A stretch of 5,693 nucleotides of DNA from JBOGED01 sp050743625 (GTDB lineage Bacteria; Actinomycetota; Nitriliruptoria; Euzebyales; Egibacteraceae). The DNA is taken from assembly GCA_050743625.1 (NCBI GenBank), contig JBOGED010000419.1:1-5693 (forward strand), in the 5' to 3' direction. Position numbers and translations under genes: made by a program. Positions 1 to 4,888 of this stretch are shown one piece after another. Within the stretch, counting starts at the first letter, position 1. Each line of letters starts with the position of its first letter. Under the pieces are notes generated by a model that saw nothing but the letters and a program-made list of their open reading frames with translations, was not told the origin of the DNA and ran no database searches.

Positions 1-1413
1 CACCGGCAGCGCGGGCACGCGCGCGGCGGCGAGCTCGACCGCGAGCGGCAGCCCATCGAGCCGGCGGCAGATCTCCGCGATGACCTCGGCATCCTCGTCG
101 GAGGGCGAGAAGTCGTAGCGCGCCGCCCGTGCCCGCTCCTCGAACAGCCGAGCGGCGTCCGGGATGCGCAGGGCCGGGACCGGCCAGCGGGTCTCGCCGG
201 GCACGCCCAACGCCTCACGGCTCGTGGCGAGGATCCGCACGCCCGGGCACGCGCCCAGGATCGTCTCGGCAAGCGTCGCGACGGCGTCGACGAGGTGCTC
301 GCAGTTGTCGAGCACGAGCGTGAGCCGCTTGGTGGCCAGCCGCGCGAGAATACGTTGGACAGGATCGCCAGGCGCAAGCGCACGCTGCGCGGCCAGCGGT
401 GGGCCGGCCACCCCGAGTACGGACCCAAGGGCCTGCGGAACGGCGGCGGGGTCGCGGAGTGGTGCGAGCTCGACGAGCCAGACGCCGTCTGGGTGAGACG
501 CCAGCAGCTGTTCCGCGACCTCAAGCGCCAACCGGGTCTTGCCCGACCCGCCGGGGCCAGTCAGGGTGACCAGTCGTTCTTGCCCAAGAAGCGCTCGGAC
601 CTTTCGCGTCTCCGCGTCACGGCCGACGAAACTTGTCAGCGGGGCGCGCAGGTTGGTCTTTGGTCTTGCGGGGGCGTCCAGGCCCGCGTCCCGCGCGAGC
701 ATGGCCACCTGGAGTCGTTGGAGCTCGGGGCCTGGGTCCAGCCCCAACCGCTCGGCGAGCGTCACCCGCGCGTCCTGATACGCGGCGAGCGCGTCGGCCT
801 GGCGACCCGCGCGATACAGCGCCCGCATGAGCTGGCCGCGCAGCCGTTCCCGCAGTGGGTACTCGTGGACCAGCGCCTCCAGCTCGGCGACGAGTGTGCT
901 GGTTGCCCCGAGCGCGAGGTTGGCCTCCACAAGGTCCTCGACCGCGCCGATCCGCAAGCTTTCGAGGCGCAGCCGGTCTGGGCGGGCAAAGCGTTGCTCG
1001 GTGAAGTCGGCGAGGGCGGGACCACGCCACAGGTCGAGCGCCTCGCGAAGCCGCGTGGCGGCGACCTCGACGTGACCCTCGTCGAGCGCGGCTCGCCCCT
1101 CGCTCGCCAACCGCTCGAAGCGCACCGCGTCGACCGCAACCGGCGACACGTCGAGGCGGTATCCGGCCGGCCCCGTCTCCACACGCCCGGGACCGAGCGC
1201 CTTGCGCAGGCGGGACACGAGGCGCTGGAGGGCGTTGGACGGGTCCGACGGCAGGTCGTCGCCCCACAGATCGTCTACCAGCTCGCCCGCCGTGACGACC
1301 CGGCCCGCGCGAACCGCGAGCATGGCGAGCAGCGCGCGCGGCTTGGCGCCCGCGATCTCGACCGGCCGCCCCTCGTTGGTGACGGTCAGCGGCCCCAATA
1401 TCCCGACTTCCAT
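1..1413 (-). CDS. SARP/AfsR-like transcriptional regulator with BTAD and NTPase domains (partial, 3' end outside window)
   Basis: An uninterrupted frame runs from ATG at 1413 to the left edge, giving 471 visible residues with no stop. The protein opens MEVGILGPLTVTNEGRPVEI. Residues about 15-92 form an OmpR-type winged helix (ELVDDLWGDDLPS, then ALQRLVSRLRKALG). Residues about 96-242 form the bacterial transcriptional activation (BTAD) helical domain, ending in AYQDARVTLAERLGLDPGPEL. FVGRD at 262-266 opens an AP-ATPase/NB-ARC-like module with Walker A GPGGSGKT (286-293, Lys292), Walker B LVLDNCEH (Asp369), a TSRE sensor motif (397-400) and GLPLA (454-458). Family members are usually about 600-1100 residues and continue into TPR-like repeats, so the missing part is probably large. 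They are cytoplasmic, ATP-responsive DNA-binding activators, often of secondary metabolism or stress genes. Start choice: the Shine-Dalgarno-like GAAGGAAAG (1422-1430) lies 8 bases before ATG. That ribosome site falls inside the palindrome at 1424-1443. The target genes cannot be told from this window. Confidence 0.93.
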   Translation of the reverse strand, partial: MEVGILGPLTVTNEGRPVEIAGAKPRALLAMLAVRAGRVVTAGELVDDLWGDDLPSDPSNALQRLVSRLRKALGPGRVETGPAGYRLDVSPVAVDAVRFERLASEGRAALDEGHVEVAATRLREALDLWRGPALADFTEQRFARPDRLRLESLRIGAVEDLVEANLALGATSTLVAELEALVHEYPLRERLRGQLMRALYRAGRQADALAAYQDARVTLAERLGLDPGPELQRLQVAMLARDAGLDAPARPKTNLRAPLTSFVGRDAETRKVRALLGQERLVTLTGPGGSGKTRLALEVAEQLLASHPDGVWLVELAPLRDPAAVPQALGSVLGVAGPPLAAQRALAPGDPVQRILARLATKRLTLVLDNCEHLVDAVATLAETILGACPGVRILATSREALGVPGETRWPVPALRIPDAARLFEERARAARYDFSPSDEDAEVIAEICRRLDGLPLAVELAAARVPALPV

Positions 1414-1423
1414 AGGCGTGTCT

Positions 1424-1443
1424 TTCCTTCGTATACGGAGGAA
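1424..1443. promoter_or_regulatory. Palindromic operator-like site 1, overlapping the regulator's ribosome site
   Basis: TTCCTTCGTATACGGAGGAA is a 20-base inverted repeat centred between 1433 and 1434, with a single mismatched pair (1429/1438). It matches site 2 (1484-1507) at 17 of 20 positions. It lies 11-30 bases upstream of the SARP-like gene's ATG, and its left arm supplies that gene's purine-rich ribosome site. The size, symmetry and CGTATACG core resemble operators of TetR-family repressors in actinobacteria. The binding protein is inferred and is not encoded here. Confidence 0.65.
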
Positions 1444-1483
1444 TCTTGCACCCGCGCCAGGCACCGCCGGTCTTAACCTTTCA

Positions 1484-1507
1484 CTTTCCTCCGGATCCGG
1501 AGGAAAG
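1484..1507. promoter_or_regulatory. Perfect 24-base palindrome, operator-like site 2
   Basis: The half-site CTTTCCTCCGGA is followed directly by its exact reverse complement, centred between 1495 and 1496. Its 20-base core differs from site 1 only at the sixth, ninth and twelfth positions. Centre-to-centre distance to site 1 is 62 bases, about six helical turns, so two bound dimers would sit on the same face of the DNA. It begins 12 bases beyond the stop of the MiaE-like gene. A hairpin (10-bp stem, GATC loop) acting as terminator for that gene is the alternative. No T-run follows on the minus strand, and the match to site 1 favours protein binding. Confidence 0.65.
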
Positions 1508-1518
1508 CTGCGCCTCCC

Positions 1519-2136
1519 CTAGTGTATGCGGGGCTCGTGGGGTAGCCCGGTGACGATGCCGGCCTCCAAAGTCGCGAGCTCGGCGAGGCGGCGGGGGATG
1601 TCCTCGCCAGGGCATTCGGCGACCGCGAGCTCGACGAACACGCGGTAGTGACCCGCCTCGGACCGGGCCAGCTCGGTGTAGAACGCGGCCAGGGCGGCCT
1701 CCTCGGTCCCGAGCAGTGCCTCACCCAGCAGGTTGAGCCGCTCCCACGAGCGCGCCTCGATCAGGGCGGCGCACAGCAGCCGGTCGGCGAGGTCGCCGTC
1801 CCCACCCCGGCGGCGGTGCGCGAGCAAGGCGCCGGCGTAGCGGTCAGGCCGGTCCGGTTGGAGTGCCCAGCCGCGGTCGCGCAGGTGGCCGAGCACCTGG
1901 TCGAGGTGGCGGAGCTCCTCGCGGGCCAGCTTCGCCATCCGCCCGACCAGGTCCGTGCGGCTCGGCTCGCGGTTGAGGAGCGACAGCGCGGAGAGCGCGG
2001 CCTTCTTCTCCGCGTGGGCGTGGTCGCTCATCGTCGACCGCAGGTCGGCCAGCGCGGTTGCGGCCCAGCCCTCAGGCGTCGGGATTTGCAGCGCCTCGAC
2101 CCGGTCGTCGGGCACCCACGCCCGAGAGGTCACCAC
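1519..2136 (-). CDS. miaE: MiaE-like tRNA 2-methylthio-N6-isopentenyladenosine-37 hydroxylase (ferritin-like diiron protein)
   Basis: A 205-residue protein, the usual MiaE size (about 200). MiaE is a cytoplasmic non-haem diiron monooxygenase that hydroxylates the isopentenyl group of ms2i6A37 in tRNA using O2. The expected ligand pattern is present: Glu43 in DHAHAEKKAA, Glu74xxHis77 in LAREELRH, Glu127 in AALIEARSWERL and Glu160xxHis163 in ARSEAGHYRVF. These are spread over a four-helix bundle with the family's typical spacing. The start is GTG at 2136, or the next codon GTG at 2133, which would give the classic 4-base GTGA overlap with the upstream xdhC-like stop. Either way the two genes are almost certainly co-transcribed and translationally coupled. 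The family is best known from Gammaproteobacteria; whether actinobacterial members act on the same nucleoside is inference. The substrate would require MiaA and MiaB elsewhere in the genome. Confidence 0.88.
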   Translation of the reverse strand: MVTSRAWVPDDRVEALQIPTPEGWAATALADLRSTMSDHAHAEKKAALSALSLLNREPSRTDLVGRMAKLAREELRHLDQVLGHLRDRGWALQPDRPDRYAGALLAHRRRGGDGDLADRLLCAALIEARSWERLNLLGEALLGTEEAALAAFYTELARSEAGHYRVFVELAVAECPGEDIPRRLAELATLEAGIVTGLPHEPRIH

Positions 2137-2894
2137 TCCAGCTTCATCGAGCCGCCCGAGCGCCCACGCTCGGTGGCGACGATCTCGGCGACGATGGACA
2201 GCGCGATCTCCTCAGGGGTGCGGCTGCCAATGTCGAGGCCGCAGGGCGAGTGGAGGCGGGTCACGTGCTCCTCGGGTATGCCTCGCTCGCGCAGCTGGCG
2301 AACCACCTCGGGCGCGTGGCGGCGGCTGCCGAGCATCCCGACGAAGAACGCGTCGCTCGCGAGGGCGACACGCAGCACCTCCTCGACATACGCGGCGTCG
2401 TGGTCGCTGACGACGATCGCGTCCTGCGGGCCGGGCGGAGCGGCGAGGAGGTAGCGAGGAGGGTCGTCGGCCTTGACCTCGACGCCTCCGCTGACCGCGG
2501 TGTCACCGCCCGGGGCAACGAGGACGACCCGCCGGCCGACCGCGCGGGAGAGCTCGGCCACCGCGCGCGCGACAGGGTTCGCGCCCAGGACGATCACCGC
2601 GGGCTCGGGTAGGTGCAGCTCGGCGAACAGCTCGAGGGTCCGGTCATGGCCGTGCGTGCCGAACTCGAGCCGCCGCCGCACCGGCCCCTCCCGCTGGATC
2701 GCCTCACCGGCCAGCTCGATGCCCGCGCTGTCGAACTCGGAGCATCCCAACGTTCCCGCGATCACCCCGTCGTCGCCGACCACGAGCTTCGCGCCAGGGT
2801 GAGACGGCGCATCTCCCCCCACCTCCAGCACCGTCACCAGGACGACCCGCTCACCTCGCGCCCGAGACCGGGCCAGCGCATCAAACACATCCAC
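2130..2894 (-). CDS. xdhC: XdhC/CoxI family protein, molybdenum-hydroxylase maturation factor
   Basis: A 254-residue protein from GTG at 2894. XdhC-family proteins bind molybdenum cofactor, help its sulfuration and insertion into xanthine dehydrogenase or CO-dehydrogenase-type enzymes, and act in the cytoplasm. The N-terminal XdhC/CoxI domain is at about 1-70: GERVVLVTVLEVGGDAPSHP, GAKLVV and GTLGCSEFD (Cys51). The C-terminal Rossmann-like domain starts at AVIVLGANPVARAV (about 99-112). It carries DHDAAYVEEVLRVAL, FFVGMLGSRRHAPEV (about 183-197) and HSPCGLDIGSRTPEEIALSI (215-234), a signature of the family. Cys218 occupies a position that is usually a small aliphatic residue. Start choice: GGAGGA (2901-2906) lies 6 bases before GTG 2894. 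The frame is also open up to GTG 2981 and ATG 2972, but that extension resembles no family sequence. The stop overlaps the MiaE-like start. No molybdoenzyme structural gene is in the window. Confidence 0.9.
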   Translation of the reverse strand: MDVFDALARSRARGERVVLVTVLEVGGDAPSHPGAKLVVGDDGVIAGTLGCSEFDSAGIELAGEAIQREGPVRRRLEFGTHGHDRTLELFAELHLPEPAVIVLGANPVARAVAELSRAVGRRVVLVAPGGDTAVSGGVEVKADDPPRYLLAAPPGPQDAIVVSDHDAAYVEEVLRVALASDAFFVGMLGSRRHAPEVVRQLRERGIPEEHVTRLHSPCGLDIGSRTPEEIALSIVAEIVATERGRSGGSMKLEW

Positions 2895-2933
2895 TTGATT
2901 TCCTCCGCGGGCCGCTGTCCTGCGCACAGTATC
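2895..2933 (-). promoter_or_regulatory. Candidate leader and ribosome site of the xdhC-miaE operon
   Basis: GGAGGA at 2901-2906, six bases before GTG 2894, is the strongest Shine-Dalgarno in the window and decides the xdhC start. Further upstream on the minus strand, GATACT (2928-2933) could be a -10 element giving a leader of about 25-30 bases. No convincing -35 element precedes it, so the promoter part is weak. Confidence 0.45.
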
Positions 2934-3038
2934 GCCCGGGGGGAGACCGGCTTCTTTACCGCTCTCGCTCATCCTGGCCACTCCCTCGCCTTCGTGCTCG
3001 CTGGATCGCCAACTCCTCGGCGATCGATTGGCGGTCGG

Positions 3039-3400
3039 CTAACGCCCATCCGTCAAGAGCATCCGGCCATGCTCTCGCATTACACCAAACCCAAGGTGGC
3101 GTTCTTGCATTTCCCCTCGGCGGGTGCGGTACTGCTCGTGGACTGGGTGCAGGATCGTAGGCCTATCCGGCATACTGTCGATCGCTTCTCGGTAGGGCGG
3201 GGCCGCCGAGCCGACGACAATGGCATCAGGCCGGATCGTCCGAATGGCATGGACGAGTTCGCTCGGCGTGACTCCCACCTCTGACAGATGGGCGATCTGT
3301 ACGTCGGACCCAAAGATGCGCCGCACCTCAGCCTCCCGTCGCGCCGTCAAGAGCGGAGTTGGGGCGGGAATGGGCTGAGATGCACCACCGTCAGCGCCAT
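3039..3400 (-). pseudogene. Frame-shifted gene for a hypothetical protein of about 120 residues
   Basis: Reading from ATG at 3400 gives MALTVVHLSPFPPQLRS and then a TGA stop at 3347-3349. The frame one base back continues directly as LTARREAEVRRIFGSDVQIA and stays open to TAG at 3039-3041. Joined by a single -1 shift near 3350, the product is a coherent alpha/beta-looking protein: a beta-strand-like start, HLSEVGVTPSELVHAIRTIRPDAIVVGS, then PTILHPVHEQYRTRRGEMQE. Without the shift only 103 residues remain, from a poor TTG start at 3350. The ATG lies four bases after the stop of the small upstream ORF (TGA, CTAG, ATG), as in an operon. I do not recognise the family. A sequencing error or a true inactivating deletion would look the same. 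If the open segment is expressed on its own, 3039-3350 would be the coding part. Confidence 0.45.
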
Positions 3401-3404
3401 CTAG

Positions 3405-3524
3405 TCAGGCGTAAGAACGCTTCAGGGCCTCCAGTTCAAGGGCCCGTGTCGCCAGCTCGAACACCAAGGCTGCTTCGTACTCGCCTCGGTCGTGCTGGGC
3501 TTCTAGCCAGTCGGCCAGATCCAC
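3405..3524 (-). CDS. Small ORF or C-terminal remnant of a hypothetical protein (39 codons)
   Basis: GTG at 3524 opens a 39-codon frame reading MDLADWLEAQHDRGEYEAAL and ending LELEALKRSYA, with mostly G or C in third positions and an amphipathic helical look. It ends four bases before the ATG of the next (frame-shifted) gene, which supports both as parts of one transcript. No ribosome site is visible before the GTG. In another frame, ATG at 3607 gives MSTPTAAPQAPSAAEDYDPQ and then runs to a stop. One base shift around 3535-3550 would join it to this ORF, giving a protein of about 65-70 residues. So this may be the tail of a broken gene spanning 3405-3607. The function is unknown. Confidence 0.35.
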   Translation of the reverse strand: MDLADWLEAQHDRGEYEAALVFELATRALELEALKRSYA

Positions 3525-3707
3525 GCTGAGCAGTCCCGGTACGGCCGCTGGGGATCGTAGTCCTCCGCGGCGCTGGGTGCCTGAGGTGCTGCCGTTGGTG
3601 TACTCATGGATGTTCAGGCTAGGTGCTTTGTGGCTCTCGGCAAAGCACCCGCCTGGCCACCGGGAGAGGGCGCGCGTGCCCAGAGCCCTCGCCTCGGTGT
3701 CTTTGTC

Positions 3708-3737
3708 TTTACTGGGTCGAGGTCCGCGAACGATACT
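3708..3737 (+). promoter_or_regulatory. Weak candidate promoter for the small cysteine protein gene
   Basis: TTTACT (3708-3713) and GATACT (3732-3737) are separated by 18 bases; each matches four of six positions of the housekeeping consensus. Transcription would begin near 3744, leaving a leader of about 50 bases before ATG 3794. The 187 bases between 3607 and 3793 hold no other clear feature. Confidence 0.25.
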
Positions 3738-3793
3738 CTCGGTACCCCCTCCCGACTCTCGATGGCGGCGCCCGATAGCACGAAGCTGGCGGT

Positions 3794-4030
3794 ATGAACG
3801 TTCCCGACAGTTCCAAGCCGATCACTCCCGGTACATGGCGCCGAGCCGCGGAGATCGACGCCGGCCTGTGCCGCTCCACGACGCCTTGTTGCGACCAACC
3901 GACCACTGTCGCACTCGACGAGCTGAGCCAGATCGGCTATGTCACCCTCCGGTGCCCTACCTGTGACAAGCCATGGGATCTCCACTACGACCCGTGGACC
4001 CCCGCCCACGACGCTCTGTGGATCGAGTGA
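3794..4030 (+). CDS. Small zinc-ribbon-like hypothetical protein (78 aa)
   Basis: A 78-residue soluble protein with no signal peptide or membrane segment. Cysteines are at 26, 32, 33, 54 and 57. The second knuckle CPTC (54-57) and the first group (C26, C32-C33) are about 20 residues apart, a layout that suggests one bound zinc or iron. The intervening TTVALDELSQIGYVTLRC looks like paired strands, and the tail DKPWDLHYDPWTPAHDALW is rich in aromatics. The ATG has no good ribosome site (only GGCGG close by). It lies 72 bases upstream of, and in the same direction as, the histidine kinase gene. A role as accessory or target of that system is possible but unproven. I do not recognise the family. 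Coding status is supported by sensible composition and conserved-looking cysteine spacing; the overlapping reverse-strand frame looks like a shadow. Confidence 0.6.
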   Translation: MNVPDSSKPITPGTWRRAAEIDAGLCRSTTPCCDQPTTVALDELSQIGYVTLRCPTCDKPWDLHYDPWTPAHDALWIE

Positions 4031-4049
4031 TCCACCATGCGTAGGCGTA

Positions 4050-4064
4050 GTTACAGAGCGTAAC
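4050..4064. repeat. Short inverted repeat upstream of the kinase promoter
   Basis: GTTAC (4050-4054) and GTAAC (4060-4064) are separated by five bases, and the adjoining AACATGTT (4062-4069) is itself a palindrome. Both lie just upstream of, or overlap, the putative -35 element of the kinase gene, where a regulator could bind. Arms this short can occur by chance. Confidence 0.25.
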
Positions 4065-4065
4065 A

Positions 4066-4114
4066 TGTTCACTGAGGCCAGTACGGTGGCTATGATCCGC
4101 GGGTGTTCACTGAG
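4066..4114 (+). repeat. 11-base direct repeat flanking the kinase start
   Basis: TGTTCACTGAG occurs at 4066-4076 and again at 4104-4114, 38 bases apart. In both copies CGGTGGC follows after a short gap (7 bases in the first, 1 base in the second). The first copy contains the putative -35 hexamer; the second encodes the kinase N-terminus (FTE). Confidence 0.6.
4068..4103 (+). promoter_or_regulatory. Candidate promoter giving a leaderless histidine-kinase mRNA
   Basis: TTCACT (4068-4073), a 17-base spacer and TATGAT (4091-4096) make a good housekeeping-type promoter (-35 four of six, -10 five of six). The expected transcription start, about seven bases after the -10, falls on or next to the GTG start at 4103. 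There is no Shine-Dalgarno before that GTG, so translation would begin from the mRNA 5' end, which is common in actinobacteria. Confidence 0.5.
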
Positions 4115-4888
4115 TCGGTGGCACCGGTGCTGGCGATCGTCGGGCTGGGCCTCTCGCTCGCCTTTGGGTTACTGTGGTACCGGACGCGGGCGAACCTGGT
4201 CCAATCTCACCTGCGTGTCGCAACACGAGAGGACCAATTCGTCGTACTCGCTCATGAGATCAAGACACCTCTCACGTTGGTGCAGATGTCTGTTGACATC
4301 TTGTTGTCTGATCAATCGTTCGACGAAAAAAAGAAACAACTCTTGGTAGAGGTCGCAGAAGCAACCGACCGGTTGGCGATCCTCGCTGACAACATTCTTA
4401 CCGAGACCCGCATCGAGTTAGGGGTGTTCTCGCCGACGTTCGCACCCACCGACGTCCGAGACGTTCTCCGCAGCTCATGGAGGTCGATGCGCCGGTTGGC
4501 GGATCGCAGGGAGCAACACATCGTTCTCGATTATCCCCAGGTGATGGACCGGGTCATGGCGGATCGGACGCTTTTGCAGCAGGCCGTGACGAACCTGCTC
4601 CAGAACGCCATTCGCCACACGAGTCGGGGAGGCACCGTGACGCTGTCGGTGTTTCAGACAGCCACCGACGTCGTGACGTCGGTCTGGGATGACGGTGACG
4701 GCATGAGCCCCGAAATGCGCAAAGAGGCCTTCCAACGTTTCGTCTCCCACAGCGGGGGCACGGGGATGGGCCTGTCCATCGTGAGCACGATCGCCTCACT
4801 GCATGGAGGCACAGTGCGGGTCGATACAAACCTGGGGAAGGGCGCCGCGTTCCTGATCGCGCTCCCGCGACTTCGAGCGGCTGAATGA
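4103..4888 (+). CDS. Two-component sensor histidine kinase, compact, single membrane segment
   Basis: A 261-residue kinase starting at GTG. Residues about 6-26 (VAPVLAIVGLGLSLAFGLLWY) form one hydrophobic segment, followed at once by the cytoplasmic part. The HisKA dimerisation helix carries the phospho-acceptor His51 in LAHEIKTPL. The HATPase_c domain shows the N box TNLLQNAIRH (Asn164, Asn168), the G1 box DDGDG (196-200), the F box FQRF (210-213) and the G2 box GTGMGL (219-224). All catalytic elements are intact, so it should autophosphorylate. There is no HAMP domain and no extracytoplasmic or PAS sensor domain. The signal would have to be sensed in the membrane, through the short N-terminus, or through a partner. 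The TGA stop overlaps the response regulator's ATG as ATGA. The gene is less GC-biased than the left-hand operon and contains a run of seven A at 4326-4332. Confidence 0.94.
   Translation: MFTESVAPVLAIVGLGLSLAFGLLWYRTRANLVQSHLRVATREDQFVVLAHEIKTPLTLVQMSVDILLSDQSFDEKKKQLLVEVAEATDRLAILADNILTETRIELGVFSPTFAPTDVRDVLRSSWRSMRRLADRREQHIVLDYPQVMDRVMADRTLLQQAVTNLLQNAIRHTSRGGTVTLSVFQTATDVVTSVWDDGDGMSPEMRKEAFQRFVSHSGGTGMGLSIVSTIASLHGGTVRVDTNLGKGAAFLIALPRLRAAE

Noticed and set aside
295..1476. Plus-strand open frame of 393 codons across the SARP-like gene
   Set aside because: The opposite strand encodes a full set of winged-helix, BTAD and P-loop motifs in order. The plus-strand frame has no recognisable domain and is the usual shadow in GC-rich DNA.
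1484..1507. Palindrome as an intrinsic terminator of the xdhC-miaE operon
   Set aside because: The position after the stop fits, but no T-run follows and the sequence closely matches the second palindrome at 1424-1443, which is better explained by protein binding. A dual role is not excluded.
1648..2454. Plus-strand open frame of 268 codons opposite miaE and xdhC
   Set aside because: It crosses the boundary of two well-supported minus-strand genes and shows arginine-rich, low-complexity sequence without motifs.
2613..3284. Plus-strand open frame of 223 codons
   Set aside because: It overlaps the conserved N-terminal domain of the XdhC-like gene and has no domain or ribosome site.
3347..3352. 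Programmed -1 frameshift joining the two halves of the hypothetical gene
   Set aside because: The bases before the TGA (CGC TCT) do not form a slippery site that allows re-pairing one base back, so mutation or sequencing error is more likely.
3614..4072. Minus-strand open frame of 152 codons opposite the small cysteine protein
   Set aside because: Its sequence is not protein-like in pattern. The plus-strand 78-residue frame has paired cysteine knuckles and better composition. I am not certain, but the plus strand is preferred.
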